A stretch of DNA of 64,000 bases from Stomoxys calcitrans (Eukaryota > Arthropoda > Insecta > Diptera > Muscidae). The stretch is taken from the NCBI RefSeq assembly GCF_963082655.1, contig NC_081553.1:38715445-38779444 (forward strand), read 5' to 3'. The translations under genes and the position numbers were made by a program. Shown one piece after another: positions 38,460-49,221 of this stretch (its first letter is position 1; each line of letters opens with the position of its first letter). Below the pieces are notes generated by a model, which was given only the letters and a program-made list of their open reading frames with translations, did not search any database and was not told the DNA's origin.

Positions 38460-39830
38460 ATCTATTGCGAGCAAAAATCGAGTCTTCGTCCGAAAATATT
38501 ATTCTGGAATATATTATCCCGCGAGGAAGTCCTTACAAGCGATCATGGTGGAATACGCCAGCCCGATGGAAAGATCAAGTGGTGAAAGACATTTCGAAAT
38601 TTGGTGTCAGAGATTTTAGAAGAAGCTCAGAAGATCGAGATGCTTGGAACGCTTTCCTAAGTTTGGTTAATGGGAAAGATGTTCTGTCCTAGCCAATTAA
38701 AGTAAAGTAAGAAGGGAACAGGGAAAGGACATATCCTTTGAAGAGTATAAGGTAAGAGGCTACAAGTTGAGTTAAATGGAGAGAAATCCTATTCAGTTGC
38801 TGAGATCCTTTGCGTATTAAAATTCTTAACCTTTATTGAGAACAAAAATTGATTCTTCTTCCAAAAACTGTTTACCGATATTAATCTCCCATGGTACAAT
38901 AATGAGGTATCATCATTAGCACAACAACAAAAATCCACCCCCAATGATACTACCTTGAGTGGCAAATACCGTAAATTGAAATGTCAAAGTGGTTTTAGAA
39001 ATAAACTTTGTTTTACAACTTATCTTCTTCAATTGTGTTCTATATTTGTATTTTCATCATTACAACACAGTTTTGTTGCTTATGTGTGGAATATGAGAAC
39101 AAATAGATTTTAGAAAAAATCACAGCTGTGTCATCAAGCCTTTGACATATAGATTTAATGCAAAATCAAAACAAAAGTAAAAAAAAAATTGTACTCAGCT
39201 GTTCGCATGACGTCACTTTATCTGAAGAGTTCAATATTTTGTTTTTGGCTGCAAGCTGTAATTGACTTAAACTGTTTGTATTACGCTGTTGAATAATTTT
39301 TCAGTAGCTTATGTCAATAGCAACCTAAAAGTTAAGGAATTTCTTTGCGATACTGCGGGTATACAAATCTTACCCATGATCTTGTTCTTCGAGTTTTTCC
39401 GTCAGCTTTATTAAGTGAACTTTATTGAGAACACAAATTGATTGATTCTTTTGCACGCAAGGCAACCAAATAGGGGATAACTTCCCCAAAAATAAGCTGA
39501 TGAGTTAATTCTTCCTTGACAACAATTAGAGATCAACTATAGGAATCCTTGGTTATTAAAATTCTTAAAATTTTTAAGCACAAAAAATGAATGTTCTTTG
39601 ATGTTTACTCTGATTTTTTACCTCGAAAACTTGAAAAAAGTTCATTGAGAGAACAAATTGGGCCTTCGTCCAAAAATATTATTTCCGAATATATCTTTTG
39701 AAGAGCGTAAGATAAAGGCTGCTAGTGGAGGTAAATGATGTATGCGTTTCCTGAGAAATCCTCTTCAGTTGTTGTTGTAAAATTCTTAGCATTTGTTGAG
39801 AACAAAAACTGTTTACTGATCTTAAACTTC
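38460..39830 (+). repeat. Diverged duplication with the motif and a LINE relic
   Basis: Segments at 38463-38515 and 39645-39710 (CTTCGTCC, AAAATATTATT) and at 38735-38880 and 39690-39830 (CTTTTGAAGAG, AATCCT, TTCAGTTG, AAAATTCTTA, motif, CTGTTTAC) are alike in the same order. This indicates an old duplication of roughly 1 kb. Motif copies at 38463 and 39795 are degenerate; 38835 is intact. Confidence 0.65.
38523..38690 (+). pseudogene. Non-LTR retrotransposon C-terminal fragment
   Basis: Plus-strand translation includes RGSPYKRSWWNTPARWKDQV and then KDISKFGVRDFRRSSEDRDA followed by WNAFL, ending at a TAG at 38690. This is the tail pattern of many LINE polyproteins: a GRPxxRW-like start, DQV, LGVRxWRR and DRxAW. 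Only the last 55 or so residues remain, so it cannot function. Confidence 0.65.
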
Positions 39831-40004
39831 AAACTGTTAAATATTTTGTCTTTTGCTACAAGTGTATATTTTATTGATTAAGCAACTGAAAATGTTAAGA
39901 ATTTTTTTAAAATATTGTGGTTATAAAAATCTTACTAGGTAGTTCTAGTACTAGTTCTAATAGTTTAATTGAATGAAATTTATTGAGAACAAAAATTGAT
40001 TCCT

Positions 40005-42320
40005 GTTCCATGGAAGGCAACCCAAATAGGGGACAATTTCCACCAAAACCTCCTCCAGCCTTGATGTTTTCTTTTATATTTTTGTGTTTTTTTTTCTGAA
40101 TGACCACTTGACCAAAGTTCAAGTTCACTTCCTAGGCATTTCAATTATTTTAATTCATAATATGCTAGGAAAATTACTTAAATGCTTGCAATAGTTGTTT
40201 ATTTATCTGTCTATCTAAAATACTATTCGTTTCGATTTCATGACATGGCAGCTAAAATAGCTTCATAGGTATTCCACTGATGTCTGTTGTAATTTATTCT
40301 AATGCATTTTAATTTGAATATTTGTTTTAGTTTCACTTCAAGTCATATTCTTCACTCTTCTTCTTCTTCTTCTTCTTAGTAACTAATATGCCATGCTATT
40401 TTCATTCAGAGCAGCTTGCTCGATTAGTTGGTAATAATTGCTAGAAAACATGCAAAGATGATGATAAACGCAGCAATTAATATATAGAAATAATTTCAAT
40501 AATACTCCAATGAAAATTACTTACAACAAAGTTATCAATGTTGAAAAAAATGCTTCCCGGGCAAAAGCTTGGTATACATATATAATAATTGTAGCAGAAC
40601 AACATGTTACCTGATAAGTTCCTATTTACAAAGACAAAACCAAACCAAAAAACGCCACACTAAACGCTTTTGCTTTGATGTATTGAAGACCAAAAAAAGA
40701 ATGTAGGTACAACGAAACAAGTTGCCTGCCAGTCTGATTGGCTGGCTTAAGATGCAATTTGATAACTTAATTTATATTAATTGATAAGTTATTAATTAAA
40801 AGTCCAAAGGGGCAACAGAAGAAAGGCAGGTACCGACGACAACACTTCCACGTGTTGAGTGTTATATATAAAATTTCTATAACAAAAAACTATATCTTCT
40901 TGGAGTAAGAAAAAAACAACAAATATTTTTTCTCAAGGTAATTTGATAGGCTGCTGAAATCCTTTATTTGCAATGAAGCTTGAAAATTTTTCAAAAAAAA
41001 CCAAAGTCGGCCTTTTAAGGTTGCCAAAAGGCGGTACATAAACTTTTTTTTTTTTGGTTTGGGTGAAAGACTTAAAGTAGACTTTGTAACACTTTTTGAA
41101 AGGATTATACAAGGCATTCTTTTAGCACTTGCTGTGTTGGTGCTTATAAATTTTATTAAGCTTAACAGAAGGCCCCAGTATGTTTTAAAAAGCCGCCAAG
41201 CATATTAAATTACCTTGCTTGTGTTTTCACCAAAATCTAAAGAGCCTGAGTCTAAGGGAGTACACAAACAATCACCTTAACCTTATCTTTATGAATGAAA
41301 AACGGAATGGAATTTTTGCTCAGCTCAGCTGTCCCAGTAATCATTTTTTCCGCTTATGAAATCATGCATAACAGTTTGGGTTTTTTTTTTGAGTTTTAAC
41401 AATTTTTTTTTTGCATTCTTCACAAATCATTACAAGTCATAAAAAATCTATCATACTGCTAGACTACAACAGAGATATGTAAAGAAGGCAGTCTGAGTTT
41501 GCTTTGTTTTGCGCTCTATAAAAACTTTGGAGAGTGTGTTAAATGATCGTTAAAAATTCTAGTGGGGCGAATAATGGCAAACAACTCTTTATACTGCCTC
41601 AGTTTTTGAATTTTTGTTTTCTTTTACTTTCAATCACATCCCTGAATGGATCATAAGAAATTTGAAATGCGTAGCTTTATTAACGGGGAGTAATAATAAT
41701 TTAGAAATTTTTATGATGCGTTTTGGCTTTTGGCTTCCATATATAATCTATTTAATAGTGCCATTAATAAGCGTGAAGCATTAAATGATTGAATATGAAA
41801 GAAAGCTGCGGAAGATGTGGAGTTAGGAAAGAGTTTAAGGGCTTTGATTATAGTGATTATAATTGGAGTGTTTAGGTTTTGAAATTTATTGAGAACAAAA
41901 ATTGATTAATTTTTGTGAGCAGGAATGGAAAAATCTGAAAAAGAAAAAAAAAAAATGCAACATTAGTAAAAAGATCAAACAAAATACTAAAAATGAGTTT
42001 TGAGAATTTCTAGGTATTTTTAAACTTTATAGGTGAATACTTAAAAAAGGAATCCTAGCTTTTTAACAACCTTCTATGTATACCTGTATCATATTTTGAT
42101 GAATATTTATTTAATATTAGATATAATCTACATATAAGGAGATTCGTAAAAAAAAACTTCTCACACAAAATGATTCAAAAAAACATCACATAACTTTAAT
42201 TTCCCAATAGTTTGTACGTGACCTTTTTTAATATTGTTCATTGTCTTTCAAGTCGAGCTTAATGACCAAGCGAATGCAACATCCAAGGGAGAGATTGATA
42301 ACTGAGTATTGAAGAAAATA
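40005..42320. other. Unique intronic sequence
   Basis: One motif copy at 41888. A homeodomain-like AT-rich cluster (AATTGATAAGTTATTAATTA) lies at 40777-40800. No gene is supported. Confidence 0.5.
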
Positions 42321-43580
42321 AATTGCCAGTTCCTCAGACAAGGCAGGACACATGTCACCCCACTGGTGGACGCGTTTCGATAATTGGGTTTCATTATCTC
42401 ATCGCCACCATCGTGAACTATGTCCGTCCGTCTGACCGTCCTACAGTTCCGTTATATTTTGATATATTTAACTACAGCTCATATGATATTCTCCATCAAT
42501 GCAAACCGGTCCATACATATTTCGAAAAATCTTCCTGGTCTGTGGTTTCTGCGGTTTTCAATGAGAATGGCTCAGACTGCCATTATAAACTAACCTAACC
42601 TGGAATGATATTCTACACCTTGAATATTTTTGACTATTTTACTTCCACAGAGCTATCAAAATTCTATTTTTCAACCTAAAGCTAGCCTTTATTTAATTGT
42701 GATAAAATTAACCCCAAGTATTACATCAGATTATGGAGATTACACTGCTAATTTCTTCAATACTGTATATAAACAGCGCCATTGAATATTATTTCCTAAG
42801 ATTTTCTTAACCTCAAATCATTGTTGGCTAATTGTGTAAAGGCAATATTATAAAAAAGCCTAACTATTAAAATGATTTATGGGTTTATTGGCTTATTAGG
42901 GAAAGGAAACTTGATTTCCCCAAGTTCAGAAAAAAGGCTAATTGGTTAAACTGGATTGTTCTGAATCTTATCGATAGAATAACTTTTATGGAAGCTACAT
43001 CCGTTTATGAGGCGATTTAGACCATATTTACTAATACTTAATCGGTTGGTGCTCCAAACACATCATTTGTATAAAATTTCAACTGGAATGCCTTATTTTT
43101 GGTTGAAAAGATTGGTAGTTTTAAACCTCCAAAATAAACCTCTAAAAAACAGTGTAGGGGTGCTGTACTCTTAACATATTCTTTAAACCTCTTACATTCT
43201 ATGTTGGTTGCAGTTTGTACAAACTTTCGGTTGCCTAGCCTTAAATTAGGTTGAATAAGTCAGTATGGCATTTAAACCATTCCATGTCTTGCATTCGCAT
43301 CCCTGAACTCGATTTGTTGCGGGCTCTAACTATACTCAAGGAAACTTTAAAAGACTATCTCCGGAATTCTGTCCCCTCACATATTCCTAAATCCTCTTAC
43401 ATTCAATTCCCTGGAGTTGGTTTTAGATTGGCATTACGTTAGTTGCCTAGCAAAAAATTGGGCATTCGCAAGGGGAGTGTTCCATTGTCTTGCCGTTGTC
43501 TGCATTTCCTGCACTCGCTGGTGCGCCGATAGGTTATACATATCTCCTTCATACAATCACTCTTAATACCCTCCTCGCAG
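42320..43580. other. Intronic sequence with a possible transposon relic
   Basis: At about 42327-42600, CTATGTCCGTCCGTCTGACC and a terminal AAACTAACCTAACCTGG look transposon-like, but I cannot assign a family. The remainder shows no recognised feature. Confidence 0.35.
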
Positions 43581-43585
43581 AATCA

Positions 43586-43832
43586 GAAAACAAGTTTCAG
43601 AGGTGGTTTTCCCTTCGTAATGGTGGCGAAATTTTGCGAGGTACTATGCATAGAAGCCATGTTAAAACTTCTTCTTAAAGATGTTTCGCTTTGCGACACG
43701 CCGTTCTGACTCTGCTATAATAAGGAGATCCCTTATAATTGGACTTGAACTTGATTCGGACAGCACTTATTGATATGTGAGAAGTTTTCCCCTGTTCCTT
43801 AATGGAATGTTTATGGGCAAATTTGCATTTTA
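43586..43832 (+). repeat. 5'-truncated SINE (body and tail)
   Basis: CAGAGGTGGTTTTCCCTTCG, GCGAGGTACTATGC, GCGACACGCCGTTCTGACTC, GATATGTGAGAAGTTTTCCC and TTTATGGGCAAATTTGCA follow the SINE order. The tRNA head is missing. Confidence 0.85.
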
Positions 43833-43926
43833 TTTGCTTGCTAGGAAAGGACGGACTGATGAAATGATCCGACATGGCAACATTGACTAGACGTTCATCC
43901 TACAGAGGACATTTGGTTCCCTTCCC

Positions 43927-44122
43927 CTAACAGGAATATTAGCTAGTCCCTTATGAAATTTATCGTACTTGCTACAGACGGACGGACGTACTGACTTGAT
44001 AACATCAACTCAGTATTTAGTACCGCCATAAAGTACTGAGTTGATGTAGCCAAGTCAGCACGTCCGTTCGTCTGTAGCAAATACGAAAACTTTCAAATGG
44101 GGCTAGCTTATATTCCTGTTAG
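43927..44122. repeat. Fold-back palindrome with arms of about 91 bp
   Basis: The left arm (43927-44017) starts CTAACAGGAATATTAGCTAG and ends CATCAACTCAGTATTT. The right arm (44031-44122) is its inverse, with AAGTACTGAGTTGATG and GCTTATATTCCTGTTAG. Arms are roughly 85-90% identical by eye, separated by about 13 bases. It contains CAGACGGACGGACGTACTGA. No coding content. Confidence 0.88.
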
Positions 44123-44159
44123 CAATGGAATGACAAAGTTCTTAGACGCCTCAGCTAAA

Positions 44160-44800
44160 ATCGGAGGGTACAAAGATCAAACTATCAATCGGAGGGTACA
44201 AAAATCAAACTAACAACAATTGAATTTTATTGAGAACAAAAACTGATTCCTTCGATACCTTCCCCTTGGAAGGTTCATATGCTAGCCTTACTCTTATAAA
44301 AGTGAACATGCTTACTATATACCGATGGATAGGGTTACATCGTCTATGGAGTTAGATCCTCAAATAAACGGAATGATTATGTTCTTAGCCCCCTCAGTCA
44401 AAAGCGGAGGGGTCTAAAAACAATTGAAATTCATTGAGAACAAAAACTGATGCTTTTGGTCACTTCCCCTTAGAAGATTGTTAGCTAGCTTTAATCGTCT
44501 AAAATTAAGCCTGTGCTATGTATAGCTGGACATGGTTATATGGACTCAGAATTTCATGGAGTAAGGTCCTTAAATAATGTTTTTATACCTTGGAGGCAAA
44601 GGCGCAAGATATTAAAACCTAAACTGTTATAGATTATCAAACAATTAAAATTTATTGAGAACAAAAACTGATTCCTTTTGGTGGTAAAACAATGCCGTAG
44701 AACATTTTTCGACAAAAAATTTATTGAGAACAAAAATTGATTCTTTTTCCTTGTCATTTTTCGACAAAAAATTTATTGAGAACAAAACTTGATTCTTTTT
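44160..44800 (+). repeat. Motif-bearing tandem array (about 204-221 bp units, then 52 bp units)
   Basis: Blocks of GGAGGG(G)T...CAATTGAAATT, motif and CTTCCCCTT repeat with motif starts at 44229, 44433 and 44654. The array then collapses into a 52-bp repeat (TTTTTCGACAAAAAATT plus motif) with starts at 44723 and 44775. A 28-bp duplication of ATCGGAGGGTACAAA lies at 44160-44215. Confidence 0.88.
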
Positions 44801-47230
44801 CTTTGTCATAAATAGTATATCATAAACTTTACTCTAAAGTAATGGGCATATATTTTACTTCCCCTACTATTGTTTTTCCAACTTTGTCTTTGTTCCAAAT
44901 CCACAAATCTTCCAAATGAAAGTAGTAGGGAAAAACTCCAAGTTTTGTTTGCAAAACACTCTTTATTGAATAACAATATTTTTTCCTTAAGCAAGTAAGA
45001 AAAAAAGCATAGCACAGACATTTGGACAAGTAATTTCTTAAGTAATGGTCATCATCATCACCATCATCACTATGGTCATTATAAGAAGAGTTACAAGAAA
45101 TAAACTACAAACTTTTGATAAAGTTTTACGCTCTAGGGTGTCATTTTGTTTTTCCTAAACTATAGATAGAGTGAGAAAAGGAGAGGGGCGGGAAATATAA
45201 AAACATTTAATTACTTTTGGTTAAAAAGTTTGCAAATAACTTCACACATTTGGCGAAAAACTCAATTTAAGAAGCATTTAATCTTCACCACTATTTTTTT
45301 AATATTTTTCTTAAGCTTTTGGCATAAATCCCTATTTAATGAGCTGCTTCAAATTTGTCAAGGGTCATTCCTCTATGATGAAGATAATGATGATTACAGG
45401 GTTTTACTGTTTTCCCATACTTTTTGAATTAACTTTGTGAGATTTCCTTATGGACAAAGACAAATATTCCAGCCAACACCTTGTATATCTAAGTTATCCA
45501 GTTCTCATCAGACTTGTTAATAATATTCTCTTTCTGGCACACACACACTCGCCAACCAGATAATTGTCACTTTGTGTTCTATATAATCATTAAGTATTTT
45601 TTTTTTTTTTTTTTTTTTGATGGGGGGTACGAAACCCTTAAGTACTAGCCAAAGTGGAGTAGCTTAATGCCTCTAAGCAGTAGCAGAAGGTAAAGGCACA
45701 CGTTCAACCAAAAATGATTATAGTGTCTGTTCTGTAATTTGTGTTTGATGACCACCCCTTCGGAAGTTGCACATTCTCATCAAATGGCAAAACAATCAAA
45801 TTATCGTTGGAAATATTTTATTCTCATTTTGGTTAAGGCACCCTTCGAAAATCCTCTGGCATGGCAAAAAAAAAAAAAAGAAGAAATTCTATGACTCTTA
45901 AGTGTTTTGCTGTGTTATTTGAAAACATGCCATCCCTGTGTGTGTGGGAAGAAGAAGGACTCTTTGGACTTTTGGGCCCAAAAGGAAAACACAATTTCTC
46001 TATTTGATTTTTTGATGTCACTTACACATCACACACTTAGCGCGTACGGCATTTGTCATAGTCCTTGCCTGGGGTTGAATGAGTGTGTGGCACAGACAGC
46101 CAGCCAACAGTAAAACGTCACACCGTCGTCCTGCTTCGCCTCATCTTACCATCTCTCAAATAATCATTTTCAGTTTGACGTTCGTTTAAGCTTATGTCCT
46201 TTGGGTATTTGCGTATGTTTGCTGACGCCTTGCGTTTTCAAAGCAACTCCCAACAGCACACTGCACTCATGCTTGAACCCACACAAGCACACGCTCGCCA
46301 AAGTTCAGAATGATAATTCACCCTCAAGTACATGGAGAAAAATAAAAACAAAACACGCTAAAGACTAAACAAAAATTAAAAAAAAAGTTTAAATTCTCAA
46401 CTCAAGCTACTAACCCAGGTCATCACCTTCTGGGTGCATTTAGGTTAAAACATGTCATTGCATCATCAGTGTCTCTGCGACCATGTTGTTTCAAACCTAT
46501 TTGAATTGTTTTTTTTTATATGGCGTAAGCTTGATTTTTCTCTGTGCATTTTCTGTCGCCTCAGCGTCATTTTCGCTTGGCCGCCCCAGCACAGGATGGC
46601 TTACAATTCCGCAGGACTTGTTGTTAATTTGTTTGTATTTCTGGTGTGTTCTGGCATTGTTTGTTGTTGGTAATTGTTCAGAGTACAACTGTGGTTCCCG
46701 CAGCTCTTTGTGTGTTGATTTCAAGTATGTTGTTATTTCAATTTTGTTTCCTGTTGTTATTGTTGTTGTGTGTTCGTTAACACCCAAACCTCGTCACCCA
46801 GGCAGGATGATGGAAAGGTGTGGTACTACGTTGGCGTTTGCCAAACGTGCTTTTGTTTTGTTTTTCTCTCCACTCTTGGGCTCTAAGCAATGATGTATAA
46901 TTTTTCGCCTATTTAAGTATAGGCTTTATAATTGGCTGGTGTTATTAGAGATCAGATGTGCAGAAGGAGGAGGACAATGACGTTGTCGAGTAGTGGGGAA
47001 ATAAATTCCTAAGATCTTGTGACATTAAGGGGAGATATATTTGCGAAGCGAGTGCTTGTTATATCAAATTTCATTTAATTTTTGTAGGTGGTAAGTGATT
47101 TTTTGATATTTTATGGGAAGGAAGGGAAAAAATGATGGTGGGAAAATTTTGCAAATTTAAATATGGGGTGATAAGGCTACTGGATGATGAGCTAAGAAAA
47201 AGGCTGGTGGTACATAACTTTTTAAAATGT
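44800..47230. other. Unique intronic sequence
   Basis: A T22 run at 45597-45618 and short CA, ATC and GTT microsatellites. The 136-codon open frame at 46483-46893 is Cys/Val/Leu-rich with no recognised domain and no splice context, so it is not called. Confidence 0.5.
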
Positions 47231-49170
47231 CCATTTGTTAAATTCTCGAACGTGGGTGCGAAATTCGCTACAAAGTCTGACTTATTTTAGTATCAAGTCC
47301 TCAAACATGGTAGTAGATAATTTTTTAAGACTTATAAAGGTATTGAATAACCATTTGTCCAGTCCTAGAACTTAGGCGCAGAAATTCACTACGCAGTTTG
47401 AGGACTTGATTTGTTCTACTGTGAAGTTTTCAAACATGGTGACATAATATTTTCTAAAATTTTAATAGCCCATTTGTCAACTTCGTTGTAAATTTCCCAC
47501 CAAAGATTGAGGAATAGATTTTAGTGAAAAATCCTTTTTTGAAAATTTTCTTCACAACTATTCTAATAAGGACTTTCCAATAACTCAAAAAGCTATTTAT
47601 TAACCTTTAATCCTCTATTTATCAAGTCTTTAAACTTAGGTGCGAGTATGAATACCAACTTTGAGGACTTGATTTTCTGACGCATTTCACTATCAAGTCC
47701 TCAAATATACTAAAAAGGACTTCCCAATAATTCAAAAAGCTATTTATTAACCTTTAATTGTCTATTTGTCAAGTCCTTAAACTTAGGTGCGAATATGAAT
47801 ACCAACTTTGAGGACTTGATTTTCTGACGCATTTCACTATCAAGTCTTCAAATATTCTATTATGGACTTCCTAATAACTCAAAAAGCTATTTATTAACCT
47901 TTAATCGTCTATTTGTCAAGTCCTTAAACTTAGGTGCGAGTATAAATACCAACTTTGAGGACTTGATTTTCTGACGCATTTTACTATCAGGTCCTCAAAT
48001 ATTCTAAAAAGAACTTCCCAATAACTCAAAAAGCTATTTATTAACCTTTAATCGTCTATTTGTCAAGTCCTTAAACTTAGGTACGAATGCAAATACCAAC
48101 TTTGAGGACTTGATTTTCTGACGCATTTCAGTATCAAGTCCTCAAATATTCTATCATGGACTTCCAAATAACTCAAAAATCTATTTATTAACCTTTAATC
48201 GTCTATTTGTCAAGTCCTTAAACTTAGGTACGAATGCGAATACCAACTTTGAGGACTTGATTTTCTGACGCATTTCACTATCAAGTCTTCAAATATTCTA
48301 ATAAGGACTTACCAATAACTCAAAAAGCTATTTATTAACCTTTATTCGTCTATTTGTCAAGTCCTTAAACTTAAATGCGAATATGAATACCAACTTTGAG
48401 GACTTGATTTTCTGACGCATTTCCCTATCAAGTCCTCAAATATGGTGGTAAATAATTTTCTTAAATGTCACTATGCAACAATCATTAAAAGTTGTTCTAA
48501 GAAAGAATTCCACAACTCACAAAGGTGCTGACTTACCTTTAATCGTCTATTTGTCAAGTTTCCAAACTTAGGTAGGAGCTTTATTGCAAAGTTTGAGGAC
48601 CTGATTATATGGTCGTAAATAATTTTCCTAATTGTCACTATGCAACAATCTCTGAAAGTTGTTCGAAGAAAGAATTCCACAACTCACAAAGGTACTGACT
48701 TACCTTTAATCGTCTATTTGTCAAGATTCCAAACTTTGGTAAGAGCTTTATTGCAAAGTTTGAGGACCTGATTTTCTAATTTTTTTACTGTCAAGTCCTC
48801 AAAAATGGTAGTACAAAATGTTCCAAAATTTTCATACACAGCAATCTTTAAGATCCGTTCTAATACAAAATGTCCCATAACGCATAAAGGAACTGATTTA
48901 CCTTAAATCATTCATTTGACAAGTCCTCAAACTTAGGTGTGAAATTCGCAACGTAGTTTGAGGACTTGAATTTTACAGTCGTGATGGTAGATACTTTTTA
49001 AAAAATTTCTACAAATTCCAAAAAGGTTCTTATATATCGTTAATCGCGCGTTTATAAAGAGGTCAAACATAGGATAAGAACTTCATTGGAAAGTTTGAGG
49101 ACCTAATTTTGTGTTGTATTCTACAGTCAAGTCCCTAAAAATGGTTGTAATATTTTTCCTATAATTTTAT
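47230..49170. repeat. Satellite-like array on CAAGTCCTCAAA, with six copies at exact 147-bp spacing
   Basis: The anchor CTATTTATTAACCTTTA occurs at 47593, 47740, 47887, 48034, 48181 and 48328, every step exactly 147 bp. Each unit has TCAAGTCCTTAAACTTAGG and, inverted, CTTTGAGGACTTGATTTTCT, so it can fold. Flanking units (47230-47580 and 48430-49170) are more diverged; one pair there is 167 bp apart (48471, 48638). Confidence 0.95.
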
Positions 49171-49221
49171 TATTTTTGTTTTGTGAAAAGCTGTTCCACA
49201 AAAGCTCTTCTCTAACAAATT

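Larger units (their letters stand above)
1866..44794 (+). repeat. Dispersed, strand-locked 20-bp intronic motif, about 49 copies
   Basis: Core ATTGAGAACAAAAATTGATT, usually preceded by TTT and followed by C. Core starts I located: 1866, 2127, 5441, 5704, 5966, 6243, 6406, 8526, 8899, 10421, 10731, 12191, 13869, 14061, 14144, 14222, 15198, 15506, 16432, 18091, 19181, 21263, 21685, 21932, 22206, 22480, 23010, 23454, 23623, 24028, 29273, 29798, 31937, 32393, 34335, 36356, 36551, 38304, 38463, 38835, 39424, 39795, 39982, 41888, 44229, 44433, 44654, 44723, 44775. Most have 0-3 mismatches; 14222, 15506, 38463 and 39795 are poorer. All read on the + strand. I do not recognise the family. Confidence 0.9.

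Noticed and set aside
46483..46893. 136-codon hydrophobic plus-strand open frame
   Set aside because: GTT-rich microsatellite-like sequence creates Val/Cys/Leu runs. Frames on both strands are open in the same place and no family is recognisable.
47593..48474. CRISPR-like regular array
   Set aside because: The whole 147-bp unit is repeated, with no unique spacers, and the host is a fly.
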